NCBI RefSeq assembly: GCF_030816485.1
Contig: NZ_JAUSYC010000001.1
Span: forward strand, 2,418,001 to 2,482,000
Origin: Arthrobacter sp. B1I2
GTDB lineage: Bacteria > Actinomycetota > Actinomycetes > Actinomycetales > Micrococcaceae
Length of the DNA: 64,000 bases
Direction: 5' to 3'
A model generated the notes under the pieces. The model saw only the letters and a program-made list of their open reading frames with translations. It was not told the DNA's origin and did not search any database. This document shows, in pieces, positions 18,063 through 27,173 of this stretch; the first letter of the stretch is position 1, and each line of letters begins with the position of its first letter. The position numbers were made by a program, and so were the translations under genes.

Positions 18063-19142
18063 ATGACCACCTCGGCTGTATCCCTCTCGATGCCAACCAT
18101 TCCGCGCAGGCGCCGCTCGCCTGAGGAAGTAGCAGCTGCAGCCCCGGTGAACGGCACCAAGAAGGTGCTGCTGGCTGCTCCCCGTGGCTACTGCGCTGGT
18201 GTTGACCGGGCCGTGATCGCGGTCGAAAAGGCGCTGGAGCACTACGGGCCGCCCGTGTATGTCCGCAAGCAGATTGTCCACAACGTCCACGTGGTCAGCT
18301 CGCTGGAGGAAAAGGGCGCCATCTTTGTGGACGAGACAGACGAAGTTCCCGAAGGCGCCTTGGTGATCTTCTCTGCGCACGGCGTGTCCCCGGCAGTGGT
18401 GGAGTCCGCCGAAAACCGCGGGCTCCGCACCATCGATGCCACGTGTCCGCTGGTCACCAAGGTGCACAAGGAAGCCGTGCGCTTCGCGAAGGACGATTTC
18501 GACATCCTCCTGATCGGCCACGACGGCCACGAGGAGGTGGAAGGCACCTCCGGTGAAGCACCGGAACACATTCAGATCATCAACGGACCCCACGAAGTGG
18601 ACAAGGTAACCGTCCGTGACCCCGAAAAGGTCATCTGGCTTTCGCAGACCACGCTGAGCGTGGACGAGACCATGGAGACCGTCCGGCTGCTCAAGGATCG
18701 GTTCCCCACCCTCCAGGACCCGCCCAGTGATGACATCTGCTACGCCACCACCAACCGCCAGGTGGCCATCAAGAAGATTGCGCCCAAGGCCGACCTGGTG
18801 ATCGTGGTTGGTTCGGCCAACTCGTCGAACTCCGTCCGCCTGGTGGAAGTGGCACTCGAGTACGGCGCCAAGGCCTCGTACCGGGTGGACTTCGCCAACG
18901 AGGTTGACGAATCCTGGTTCGAGGGCGTCGCCACCGTGGGTGTCACGTCCGGGGCATCCGTTCCGGAGGTGCTGGTGCAGGATGTGCTGAGGCTGCTGGC
19001 CGACTACGGCTACGGCACGGTGGAGGAAGTGGTTACAGCAGAGGAAGACCTGCTGTTCTCGCTGCCCAAGGAGCTCCGCGCAACCCTGAAACAGGCCGGT
19101 GACGTCAGCCGCGCCCTGGGCGGGCGCAGGCCCCGCAGCTGA
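18063..19142 (+). CDS. ispH: 4-hydroxy-3-methylbut-2-enyl diphosphate reductase (IspH/LytB)
   Basis: 359 residues. The three [4Fe-4S] cysteines are present in GYCAGVDRA (Cys44), [12 protein letters not shown] and [10 protein letters not shown]. The [13 protein letters not shown] segment supplies the conserved catalytic Glu, and [14 protein letters not shown] closes the active site. It catalyses the last step of the MEP isoprenoid pathway, giving IPP and DMAPP. About 30 residues precede the core, longer than many homologues. TAGCAT ends 6 bases before the ATG, so a leaderless transcript is likely. Confidence 0.96.
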   Translation: MTTSAVSLSMPTIPRRRRSPEEVAAAAPVNGTKKVLLAAPRGYCAGVDRAVIAVEKALEHYGPPVYVRKQIVHNVHVVSSLEEKGAIFVDETDEVPEGALVIFSAHGVSPAVVESAENRGLRTIDATCPLVTKVHKEAVRFAKDDFDILLIGHDGHEEVEGTSGEAPEHIQIINGPHEVDKVTVRDPEKVIWLSQTTLSVDETMETVRLLKDRFPTLQDPPSDDICYATTNRQVAIKKIAPKADLVIVVGSANSSNSVRLVEVALEYGAKASYRVDFANEVDESWFEGVATVGVTSGASVPEVLVQDVLRLLADYGYGTVEEVVTAEEDLLFSLPKELRATLKQAGDVSRALGGRRPRS

Positions 19143-19171
19143 CAACAGCCAACAGTTCAAGCAGAAGTAAA

Positions 19172-19210
19172 AGGATGGGCCGGGCAGTTATCAACTGCCC
19201 GGCCCATCCT
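19172..19210. terminator. Bidirectional terminator between ispH and rmuC
   Basis: A perfect 18-bp stem, arms 19172-19189 and 19193-19210, with a 3-base loop ATC, placed between convergent genes. There is no U-tract on either side. Confidence 0.8.
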
Positions 19211-19226
19211 GCATCCACCGGCTCTT

Positions 19227-20456
19227 TCAGGCTGCTTCGTCGTCGCCTTGGAGTTCCGGTGCCACGAGCGCCCGCGGGGTCACCTCCACGACGGGGGGCG
19301 CCACCAGGCCTGACTCCTCGAGGGAGTTGAGCTTCCGGGCCGTAGGCAGGACTCTGGCTTCCAAGGTGCCCACCATGGCGTTGTAGCGGTCCACCGATGA
19401 CTTCAGGGAAGATCCCAGTTTGGTGACGTTTTCACCCAGGGTCCCCATCCGGTCGTACAGCTGCCGGGCGAGCTCGAACAGCTCGCGGGCACTGTCCGTC
19501 AGGACGTCCTGGCGCCAAGTGAAGGCCACTGACTTCAGCACGGCAAGGAGGGTACTCGGTGATGCAAGGACCACGTTGCGGGACAACGCGTGGTCCAGGA
19601 GCCCGGCGTCGGCCATCAGTGCCGCCGCCAGGATGGATTCGGCCGGAATGAAGCAGACCACCAGTTCAGGCGAGTTCCCCGGGATGTCCCAATACTTCTT
19701 GCTTCCCAGCGAATCGACGTGTGCCCTGAGCGCCTTGGCATGCGCCGCCAGCAGGGCCTCCCGGTTCCGGCCGTCGTTCACCGACTGCAACCCGGACGGC
19801 TGGCCCGGGCGCGGGTCAACCGCCCCCAGCTCCTGCGCCTCCAGGTAGGACGACAACGGGACTTTGGCGTCCACCACCAGCTGCTTATCGCCGGGCAGCA
19901 GCACCACCAGGTCCGGGCGGACAGCTGCATCGTGGCCGGCGCTGTGCACCTGCTCCACGAAGTCCACGTGGCGGAGCATGCCCGCAGCCTCGACTACACG
20001 CCGGAGCTGCACCTCGCCCCACTGGCCCCTGGCGCTGTTGGAACGCAGGGCCGATTCCAGGGCATGCGTGGACCGGATGAGCTGCTCATCGGAAAGCCTG
20101 GCCTCCTGCAGCTGCTGCGCCAGCTGGCCGTACTGTTCCACCCGGTCCCGCTCCAGCAGTGCCACCTGCTGCTGGACCGCGGAAAGCTTCTCCGCCACGG
20201 GAGCCAGGGCACGCAGGACGCTGCCGTCCTGCGTCCTTGCCTCACCCAGCTCATGGTTCTGTACCGCCAAAAGCCGCCGCTCGGCGTCGGCCCCTGCCAG
20301 CTGTGCCGTGACCTCTGAAAGCCGGGACGACACCTGGTCAAAGTCGGACTCCAAAGCATGGGAGTTCCTGCGCAGTGAAAAATACGTGGCAGCGGCGCCG
20401 GCAAGCGCACCGAGCAGCAGCATGAGAAGGGCCAGAATCAAGGCAAAAGCATCCAT
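19227..20456 (-). CDS. rmuC: RmuC-family DNA recombination protein
   Basis: 409 residues from the ATG at 20456. An N-terminal membrane anchor (ALILALLMLLLGALAGAAATYF), then a long coiled coil (about 30-140, rich in Ala/Gln/Glu/Leu), then the RmuC nuclease-like domain: RGQWGEVQLRRVVEAAGM, VRPDLVVLLPGDKQLVVDAKVPL, VCFIPAESILAAAL, NVVLASPSTLLAVLKSVAFTWRQ. RmuC proteins limit rearrangement at inverted repeats. The in-frame ATG at 20501 has no better site and is less likely. Confidence 0.93.
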   Translation of the reverse strand: MDAFALILALLMLLLGALAGAAATYFSLRRNSHALESDFDQVSSRLSEVTAQLAGADAERRLLAVQNHELGEARTQDGSVLRALAPVAEKLSAVQQQVALLERDRVEQYGQLAQQLQEARLSDEQLIRSTHALESALRSNSARGQWGEVQLRRVVEAAGMLRHVDFVEQVHSAGHDAAVRPDLVVLLPGDKQLVVDAKVPLSSYLEAQELGAVDPRPGQPSGLQSVNDGRNREALLAAHAKALRAHVDSLGSKKYWDIPGNSPELVVCFIPAESILAAALMADAGLLDHALSRNVVLASPSTLLAVLKSVAFTWRQDVLTDSARELFELARQLYDRMGTLGENVTKLGSSLKSSVDRYNAMVGTLEARVLPTARKLNSLEESGLVAPPVVEVTPRALVAPELQGDDEAA

Positions 20457-20532
20457 GGCTTCACTGTTGCACGGGGCCCTGACAATCAGGGGCAGTGACA
20501 TCCCCCGGTACTGGCTGCCGGGGCCCTGCGGG

Positions 20533-20538
20533 TAGAAT
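20533..20538 (+). promoter_or_regulatory. TAGAAT -10 box for leaderless ychF
   Basis: TAGAAT ends 8 nt before the GTG at 20547 and only 2 nt before the in-frame ATG at 20541. No ribosome site is present, which favours GTG as the first codon of the transcript. Confidence 0.5.
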
Positions 20539-20546
20539 CAATGCTC

Positions 20547-21632
20547 GTGGCTCTTACTATTGGCATCGTCGGACTGCCCAACGTCGGCAAATCAACCCTC
20601 TTCAATGCGCTCACCCGCAACCAGGTGCTGGCCGCGAACTACCCGTTCGCCACCATCGAACCCAATGTGGGCGTCGTGAACCTCCCGGACCCCAGGCTCC
20701 AGAAGCTCGCCGGCATCTTCGGCTCGCAGCGTGTCCTGCCTGCCGCCGTGTCCTTCGTCGACATCGCAGGCATCGTCAAGGGCGCCTCCGAGGGGGAGGG
20801 GCTGGGAAACCAGTTCCTGGCCAACATCCGCGAGGCAGAAGCCATCGCCCAGGTTGTCCGGGTCTTTGACGACCCCGATGTGGTGCACGTTGACGGCAAA
20901 GTGGATCCGCGCTCGGACATGGAGACCATCAACACCGAGCTGATCCTCGCCGACCTGCAGACCATCGAAAAGGCCATCCCGCGGATCGAAAAAGAAGTCA
21001 AGATCAAGAAGCGGGAGGCCGCCGAGCTTGCCGCCGTTAAGGCCGCGCAGGCCGTGCTGGAGCGTGGAGACACCATCTACTCCTCCATCAAGAGCGACAA
21101 GCTGGAGATGGAGCACCTCAAGGAACTGGGGCTGCTGACGGCCAAGCCCTTTATCTACGTGTTCAATGCGGACGAAGGCATCCTGGGCAGTCCGGAAAAA
21201 CAGGAGGAGCTGCGCGCCATGGTGGCCCCGGCGGACTGCATCTTCCTTGACGCGAAGCTCGAAGCCGACCTCGTGGAACTGGATGAGGAAGAAGCGCGCG
21301 AGATGCTGGAGATGAACGGCCAGGACGAATCCGGCCTGGACCAGCTGGCGCGCGTGGGCTTCCACACCCTGGGGCTGCAGACTTATCTGACCGCCGGGCC
21401 CAAGGAAGCACGGGCCTGGACCATCCGGCAGGGGGACACGGCACCGCAGGCGGCCGGCGTCATCCACTCCGACTTCCAGCGCGGGTTCATCAAGGCCGAG
21501 GTGGTCTCCTTCCACGACCTCGTGGAGGCCGGATCCATGGCGGAGGCAAAGTCCCGCGGCAAGGTCCGCATCGAAGGCAAGGAATACGTTATGGCCGACG
21601 GCGACGTGGTGGAGTTCCGCTTCAACGTCTAG
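20547..21632 (+). CDS. ychF: Redox-regulated ATPase YchF (Obg family)
   Basis: 361 residues from the GTG at 20547 (an in-frame ATG at 20541 would add two). P-loop [17 protein letters not shown], switch [23 protein letters not shown], and an altered G4 element (FNADEG in place of NKxD) that explains the family's preference for ATP. A coiled-coil arm and a C-terminal TGS domain ([20 protein letters not shown] ... [13 protein letters not shown]) complete the family architecture. It acts at ribosomes and in oxidative-stress responses. Confidence 0.95.
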   Translation: MALTIGIVGLPNVGKSTLFNALTRNQVLAANYPFATIEPNVGVVNLPDPRLQKLAGIFGSQRVLPAAVSFVDIAGIVKGASEGEGLGNQFLANIREAEAIAQVVRVFDDPDVVHVDGKVDPRSDMETINTELILADLQTIEKAIPRIEKEVKIKKREAAELAAVKAAQAVLERGDTIYSSIKSDKLEMEHLKELGLLTAKPFIYVFNADEGILGSPEKQEELRAMVAPADCIFLDAKLEADLVELDEEEAREMLEMNGQDESGLDQLARVGFHTLGLQTYLTAGPKEARAWTIRQGDTAPQAAGVIHSDFQRGFIKAEVVSFHDLVEAGSMAEAKSRGKVRIEGKEYVMADGDVVEFRFNV

Positions 21633-21640
21633 CGCCGGCC

Positions 21641-22165
21641 CTACAGACGCGGCGGACCACCGGTATCCGGCGGGTAGGGAGGCTGTTGCCGGGGCCCATA
21701 GGGGGGAGCGGCTGATGCCTGACCGTATTGGGCTGCCGAGTAGCTGTCGAAGCGCTGGCCGAACGGGTTCTCCCGCTGCGCGAGCAGCACGACGAGCGCA
21801 ATCCACCCAAGCACCGGGATGAGGGCGAGCAGCAGCATCCAGGCGCTGAGGTTCGCGTCGTGAAGGCGCCGGGCCGCCACCGCGAGGGACGGGACCACTG
21901 TGGCGAGGAACCATAAACCACCCAGGGCGCTGGACCCCGTCACTTGGCCGTTGACCACGTTGGGGTTGATCGAGTTCAGCACCGCGGAGGTCAACCCCGA
22001 AGCGAGGAACCACCACCAATATTCGCTGCGGCTCGCGCGGCCCGCGAAGACCGCGTACTTCTGAAAAACGCGTTTGACCGCGTCGGCCGGCGGGGCGCCA
22101 TAATAGGGCAGTTCGAGGGGCGGGACTGCGCTGCGGGACGCATCTGCAGGTTGGGGGATGCTCAT
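21641..22165 (-). CDS. DUF805 family membrane protein
   Basis: 174 residues. After a Pro/Ala-rich N-terminus comes the DUF805 signature FQKYAVFAGRASRSEYWWWF, followed by three further membrane helices and the conserved AARRLHDANLSAWMLLL. The tail is low-complexity Pro/Tyr/Gln-rich (YGPRQQPPYPPDTGG). DUF805 proteins are small integral membrane proteins of unknown role. AAGGAACGG lies before the ATG. It converges on ychF with only 8 bases between the stops. Confidence 0.88.
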   Translation of the reverse strand: MSIPQPADASRSAVPPLELPYYGAPPADAVKRVFQKYAVFAGRASRSEYWWWFLASGLTSAVLNSINPNVVNGQVTGSSALGGLWFLATVVPSLAVAARRLHDANLSAWMLLLALIPVLGWIALVVLLAQRENPFGQRFDSYSAAQYGQASAAPPYGPRQQPPYPPDTGGPPRL

Positions 22166-22384
22166 TGCGCCGTTCCTTCCCTAGGGTTCCAATGCCAGCA
22201 TGCTACGGAACCGGTCAGGGTCCGGGCTTGGGCCGTAGGTCCCGTCCGCCGCGTGGGACACCCCTTTAGTCTGCAGGGGATTCCGGATCGGTTGCCGGGC
22301 ATCGGCACCAAGTATCCTGACTATGTAGGGCGTGATCGTGGCGAGCCCGTCCCCTCCGGAGAGGGCAAAACACAAGGAGGCGGC

Positions 22385-24163
22385 ATGCCGGTCCGGCGTC
22401 TGATGCAGTTACTCATCGCCGCGTTGGCGGCTGCCCTGGTTCTTTCGGGCTGCTCGGGCGGCGGCGCCCCGTCGGTGGTGGTGGGGGAGGCAAAGCGCGG
22501 TGGCAGCGTGACGGCGGCAGAGGTTAACGCCTTCTCATCGTTCAATCCCTACAGCGCGAACGGCAATACCGACATCAATTCGAAGATCGGTGCCATCACA
22601 CACTCGGGCTTTTTCTATCTCGATGACAGCTCAAAAGTGGTCAGGAACGACAAGTTCGGGCAGTTCGAGAAGGTCTCTGACCAGCCGCTGAAGGTGAAGT
22701 ACACGGTCAACGAGGGCGTGAAGTGGTCAGACGGTGCGCCCATCAGCGCTGCCGACCTCCTGTTGAGCTGGGCCGCCGGTTCCGGTTACTTCGATGACGT
22801 CGATCCCGCGGCCGGCAGGGGCACGAAATACTTCTCCGTTGCCTCTGACACCACAGGTCTGGCCGGCACCCTGTTTCCCGAAATCGGCTCGGACAACCGT
22901 TCAATCACCATCGAGTACGCCGCACCGTACGCTGACTGGGAAGTCGCGTTCGACGTCGGCCTCCCGGCCCACGTCGTCGCCGCCAAGAGCGGGCTGAACG
23001 ATGAGGAAGACCTGGTTAAACTCCTCAAGGACACGCCGCGCGGGAACCCGGAGAAGCCGGTGTCCAACCCCGCGCTCAAGAAAGTCAGCGACTTCTGGAA
23101 TACCGGGTTCGATACAAAATCCATTCCCGATGATCCGGCGCTCTACCTGTCCAGCGGCCCCTACATCGTCCGCGACATTGTGCCGGAAGTATCCATGAAA
23201 CTGGTCCGGAACCGGGACTACGTTTGGGGCCCGGAACCCTGGCTCGACGAAATCAATATCAGGTTCACCGGGGCAGTGCCGGCCGCGGTCGATGCCCTGC
23301 GCAACGGCCGGGCGGACGTCATCTCGCCCCAGCCCTCAGCCGCAACGGACGATCTCCTCACGGGCCTGTCGGGCCAGGGCATCACCGTGGAACGGTACAA
23401 ACAGTCCGGCTACGACCATCTGGACCTCAACTTCTCCGGACCGTTCGCCGGCAAGGACGTCCGGGAAGCCTTCCTCAAAACGGTTCCGCGGCAGGCCATC
23501 GTGGACGCAGTGCTGGGAACCCTGGTGCCCGACAACAAGCCGTTGGACTCACACGTCTTCCTGCCCGGACAGCCTAAATACGATGAGACGGTCAAAAAGA
23601 ACGGCTCTTCGGACTACGCCGAGGTGGACATCGACGCCGCCAAAGGCCTTTTGAAGGGTGCCACGCCCACCATCCGGATCCTCTATAACCGGGACAACCC
23701 CAACCGTGCCAAGGCGTTCGCCCTGATCCGCGACTCTGCCGGACTGGCGGGATTCCGTGTGGTGGACGGCGGCCAGGGGAGTGCCGACTGGGCGGCCGCC
23801 CTCAGCCGGGGCGGCTACGACGCCGCGCTGTCCGGATGGATTGGCACGGAAGCCGGCGTGAGCCGGGTGCCGCAAATCTTCCGCACGGGGGCGGGCAGCA
23901 ATTTCACGGGATATTCCGACGGCGACGCGGACAAGGTCATGGAGCAACTGGCGGTGACCACGGACCTGGGCAAGCAGGACGAACTCCTTGCCGAGATTGA
24001 CAAGCATGTCTGGGAGGACGCGTACGGGCTGCCGCTCTACCAAACCCTGGGGACAACTGCCTTCAGTTCCCGCATGGCCGGCGTGAAGACCAGCCCCGGG
24101 CCCCTCGGCGTGTGGTGGAACGTATGGGAGTGGCGGCTGTCCGGAGCAGCCGCGTCCCTTTAG
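22385..24163 (+). CDS. Peptide-type solute-binding lipoprotein (SBP family 5), possibly LpqW-like
   Basis: 592 residues. AAGGAGGCGGC is an excellent ribosome site for the ATG at 22385. The signal peptide ends at the lipobox LSGC (Cys22). The SBP_bac_5 features are VKYTVNEGVKWSDGAPISAADLL, a long central region, YIVRDIVPEVSMKLVRNRDYVWG and WEDAYGLPLYQTLG. Stand-alone actinobacterial members of this shape include LpqW, which influences cell-envelope lipoglycan synthesis rather than import. Position just before an Opp operon favours peptide binding; position before typA favours an LpqW-type protein. I cannot separate the two. Confidence 0.85.
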   Translation: MPVRRLMQLLIAALAAALVLSGCSGGGAPSVVVGEAKRGGSVTAAEVNAFSSFNPYSANGNTDINSKIGAITHSGFFYLDDSSKVVRNDKFGQFEKVSDQPLKVKYTVNEGVKWSDGAPISAADLLLSWAAGSGYFDDVDPAAGRGTKYFSVASDTTGLAGTLFPEIGSDNRSITIEYAAPYADWEVAFDVGLPAHVVAAKSGLNDEEDLVKLLKDTPRGNPEKPVSNPALKKVSDFWNTGFDTKSIPDDPALYLSSGPYIVRDIVPEVSMKLVRNRDYVWGPEPWLDEINIRFTGAVPAAVDALRNGRADVISPQPSAATDDLLTGLSGQGITVERYKQSGYDHLDLNFSGPFAGKDVREAFLKTVPRQAIVDAVLGTLVPDNKPLDSHVFLPGQPKYDETVKKNGSSDYAEVDIDAAKGLLKGATPTIRILYNRDNPNRAKAFALIRDSAGLAGFRVVDGGQGSADWAAALSRGGYDAALSGWIGTEAGVSRVPQIFRTGAGSNFTGYSDGDADKVMEQLAVTTDLGKQDELLAEIDKHVWEDAYGLPLYQTLGTTAFSSRMAGVKTSPGPLGVWWNVWEWRLSGAAASL

Positions 24164-24333
24164 GTCTTCCGGCCCTAGCGGAGCCTTCCTGCCGCCGATT
24201 CGCCGTCGGGCCTACCGGCGAGTAGCATGTGACGTGCCTAACTATCTACCCTGGACTGGGGCATTTCACTGCGCCGGTCACGGTTTGGCAACGGAGTACC
24301 AGTATCTGGACTTCGTGCGGTTAGGCTAACTCG

Positions 24334-24343
24334 TATTATGTAG
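24334..24343 (+). promoter_or_regulatory. Probable oppA promoter -10 region
   Basis: TATTAT at 24334-24339, continuing as GTAGG, lies 93 bases before the oppA start in an AT-richer patch. The same TATGTAGG octamer occurs upstream of the preceding lipoprotein gene at 22322-22329, so both binding-protein genes may use related promoters. Confidence 0.35.
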
Positions 24344-24431
24344 GTTTCGTCACAGCGGTGAGCTGCGTCCGGCCTGCGGGGAAGCACCAGATTTCCCCTA
24401 TATATCTCTCCCACAACTCATAGGAGGCGGA

Positions 24432-26117
24432 ATGCGTTTTACGCGCACTTCCAAAGCACTGGGCATCGTGGCAATCGCCGCGCTTGCCCTGACCGGGTGC
24501 GGTGCCGGCGGCGGCAGCACTGACGGGTCCAGCAATGCTGCAGGCGATCCGAACAAGGTCATTACCGCTTACAACAGCGAACCGCAAAACCCCTTGCTGC
24601 CAGCAAACACCAATGAAACGAACGGCGGCCGCGTCATCAACCTGCTTTTCGAAGGCCTCCGCACGTATGATGCGGACGGCAAAGCAGTGAACTCGCTGGC
24701 TGAGTCCATCGACTCCTCCGACGCGCAGAACTGGACCATCAAGGTCAAGCAGGGCCAGAAGTTCACCAACGGCGAGGCCATCACGGCCAAGACCTTCGTG
24801 GACTCCTGGAACTTCGCCGCCAACTCCAAGAACCTGCAGAACAACAGCTTCTTCTTCGAGTCCATCGAAGGCTACGAGGATGTTTCCGCCGTGAACACGG
24901 AGAAGTCCGCGGACGGCAAGACCACCACCACGCCTGCTCCCAAGGCTGCCACCATGTCCGGCCTGGCAGCAACCGACGATTCCACCATCACCGTCAAGCT
25001 CGTCCAGCCCGAGGCAGACTGGTCCCTGCGCTTGGGATACTCCGCCTTCTACCCACTCCCGTCCGCCGCGCTGGCCGACCCCAAGACCTTCGGCGAAAAC
25101 CCCGTGGGCAACGGACCCTACAAGTTCGAAAAGCAGGGCGCCTGGGTCCACGACCAGTCAATCGCGCTGGTGAAGAACGCGGACTACAAGGGTCCACGCG
25201 AGGCAAAGAACGGTGGCATAACGTTCAAGTTCTACACGGATCCGGGCCCCGCCTACACTGACCTGCAGGCCGACAACCTGGACATCACAGACGTTCTGCC
25301 GTCGAACGCCACAAAGACCTATGTCTCCGACTTCCAGGACCGCAACGCCACCAAGCCGGTTGCCACGAACGCCACCTTGAACATCCCGGGCTACAACCCG
25401 AACTTCCAGGGTGAAGCCGGCAAGCTGCGCCGCCAGGCGCTGTCCTACGCCATCAACCGTGAAGAAATCACCAAGGTAGTCTTCAACGGCACCCGCACCC
25501 CGGCCAAGGCATTCGTCCCGCCGGTCATCGACGGGTTCAAGGAAGGCCTCAAGGGCAGCGAAGTCCTGAAGTTCGACGCCGCAAAGGCCAAGGACCTGTG
25601 GACACAGGCTGAAAAGATCCAGCCGTACGACAACTCGAAGCCGCTCCAGATTGCCTCCAACACCGATGGTGGCCACAAGGAATGGATCGACGCCGTTGCC
25701 AACGGCTTCAAGAACAACCTCGGTATCCAGGCTGAAATCCAGCCGTTCGCCAAGTTTGCTGAGGTCCTCAACCTGCGCAAGTCCCAGCAGCTGCCCGGCC
25801 TGACCCGCGCGGGCTGGCAGGGTGACTACCCGTCGCTGTACAACTTCCTGGGACCGGTCTGGGCCACGGGCGCTTCCTCCAACTACGAGAAGTACTCGAA
25901 CCCTGAGTTCGACAAGCTGCTCAAGGAGGGCCTGGCTGCGAAGAGCACCGACGATGCGAATGCCAAGTTCAACCAGGCGCAGGAAGTTCTGTTCCAGGAC
26001 CTGCCCGGCCTGCCGCTTTGGGACTACGCCAAGGCGATTGTGTGGAGCAACAACGTTGTGAAGGCCGAAACTGGCTGGAACGGCGAAATTCTCTACTACA
26101 ACATCACGGCAAAGTAA
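24432..26117 (+). CDS. Oligopeptide ABC transporter substrate-binding lipoprotein
   Basis: 561 residues. An AGGAGGCGG site directly precedes the ATG. Lipobox LTGC (Cys23). The SBP_bac_5 domain starts near VITAYNSEPQNPLLPANTNE and includes WTIKVKQGQKFTNGEAITAK, ENPVGNGPYKFEK and LRRQALSYAINREEI, all OppA/DppA family features. It is followed by a hairpin and then two permeases and a fused ATPase, so it is the main binding protein of this importer. Expected to be more abundant than the membrane components. Confidence 0.92.
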   Translation: MRFTRTSKALGIVAIAALALTGCGAGGGSTDGSSNAAGDPNKVITAYNSEPQNPLLPANTNETNGGRVINLLFEGLRTYDADGKAVNSLAESIDSSDAQNWTIKVKQGQKFTNGEAITAKTFVDSWNFAANSKNLQNNSFFFESIEGYEDVSAVNTEKSADGKTTTTPAPKAATMSGLAATDDSTITVKLVQPEADWSLRLGYSAFYPLPSAALADPKTFGENPVGNGPYKFEKQGAWVHDQSIALVKNADYKGPREAKNGGITFKFYTDPGPAYTDLQADNLDITDVLPSNATKTYVSDFQDRNATKPVATNATLNIPGYNPNFQGEAGKLRRQALSYAINREEITKVVFNGTRTPAKAFVPPVIDGFKEGLKGSEVLKFDAAKAKDLWTQAEKIQPYDNSKPLQIASNTDGGHKEWIDAVANGFKNNLGIQAEIQPFAKFAEVLNLRKSQQLPGLTRAGWQGDYPSLYNFLGPVWATGASSNYEKYSNPEFDKLLKEGLAAKSTDDANAKFNQAQEVLFQDLPGLPLWDYAKAIVWSNNVVKAETGWNGEILYYNITAK

Positions 26118-26149
26118 GTCCTCAGATCTAACTTGCCAGCAGGTGCGTT

Positions 26150-26175
26150 GGGGGTCCGGTTACGGCCGGGCCCCC
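26150..26175 (+). terminator. Intercistronic hairpin between oppA and the permease gene
   Basis: A 10-bp GC stem with one G-T pair (GGGGGTCCGG at 26150-26159, CCGGGCCCCC at 26166-26175) and a 6-base loop. There is no U-tract. In this position it probably stabilises the oppA 3' end or attenuates read-through so that the binding protein exceeds the permeases. Confidence 0.6.
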
Positions 26176-26243
26176 ATTCGCTTGCAAGGGCAGGAAGGCA
26201 TTCATGAACTCGTTCTTCTCCTTACCGGAAAGCAGGTGACCCT

Positions 26244-27173
26244 GTGATCCGGTTTATCCTGCGCCGACTCCTTCAGGTGATCCCTGTCTTCCTCGGCACT
26301 ACACTCCTCGTCTATTACATGGTGTTCGCCCTGCCGGGCGACCCCATCGCGGCGCTCTTCGGTGACCGGCAGCCCCCGCAGGCTGTCATTGACACGCTGC
26401 GCAGCCAGTACAACCTTGACCAGCCGTTCTGGGTCCAATACGGACTCTTCCTCAAGAACCTCTTCACCTTTAATCTCGGCAATGACTTCACGGGCCAACC
26501 CATCGCTGCCACGTTGGCTCGGGTGTTCCCGGTTACAGCCATGCTGGCGATTGAGGCCCTGATTATTCAGGCGGTCTTCGGCGTAGCGTTCGGCGTTTTC
26601 GCCGGCCTGCGCCGCGGCGGCTGGTTCGATTCAACCGTCCTGGTAGCCTCGCTGGTGGTTATCGCAGTCCCCACCTTTGTGCTGGGCTTCGTTTTCCAGC
26701 TGGTCTTCGGTGTGCAACTCGGCTGGGCCAAACCCACCGTGGGCGCCAATGCAAACTGGGGAAACCTGTTGTTGCCGGCTGTGGTCCTGGGGCTTGTTTC
26801 CTTTGCCTATGTGCTGCGCCTGACCCGCGCATCGGTAAGCGAAGGCATGAACGCCGACTTCGTCCGAACAGCTACGGCAAAAGGACTGTCCCGGCCCCGG
26901 GTGGTTCTGGCGCACATTCTGCGCAACTCGCTGATCCCGGTGGTGACCTACCTGGGAGCCAACCTCGGCGGCCTGATGGGCGGCGCCATTGTCACCGAGG
27001 GCATCTTCAATGTACCGGGCGTGGGCAACAAGCTCTATCAGGCAGTCCTCCGCAGCGAAGGCCCCACCATCGTCTCCATCGTCAGCGTACTGGTGCTGGT
27101 ATTCGTCGTAGCCAACCTGCTCGTCGATCTCCTGTACGCCTGGCTTGATCCGAGGATCCGCTATGACCAGTAA
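26244..27173 (+). CDS. DppB/OppB-type peptide ABC permease
   Basis: 309 residues from a GTG start. Six membrane helices. The N-terminus IRFILRRLLQVIPVFLGTTLLV and the LPGDPIAALFGDRQPP loop are typical of DppB/OppB. The EAA loop reads FVRTATAKGLSRPRVVLAHILRNSLIP. The end YAWLDPRIRYDQ matches the family C-terminus. It pairs with the downstream DppC-type permease, whose ATG at 27163 lies 11 bases inside this gene. Confidence 0.93.
   Translation: MIRFILRRLLQVIPVFLGTTLLVYYMVFALPGDPIAALFGDRQPPQAVIDTLRSQYNLDQPFWVQYGLFLKNLFTFNLGNDFTGQPIAATLARVFPVTAMLAIEALIIQAVFGVAFGVFAGLRRGGWFDSTVLVASLVVIAVPTFVLGFVFQLVFGVQLGWAKPTVGANANWGNLLLPAVVLGLVSFAYVLRLTRASVSEGMNADFVRTATAKGLSRPRVVLAHILRNSLIPVVTYLGANLGGLMGGAIVTEGIFNVPGVGNKLYQAVLRSEGPTIVSIVSVLVLVFVVANLLVDLLYAWLDPRIRYDQ

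Noticed and set aside
20592..22019. 475-codon minus-strand frame opposite ychF
   Set aside because: Shadow of ychF and part of the DUF805 gene; no motif or plausible start.
24358..24423. 21-codon GTG frame (MSCVRPAGK...) before oppA, stopping at its ribosome site
   Set aside because: Only one Cys, no ribosome site or TANNNT box at leaderless distance, no hairpin set. The similarity to the fdxA leader peptide start is too short to use.
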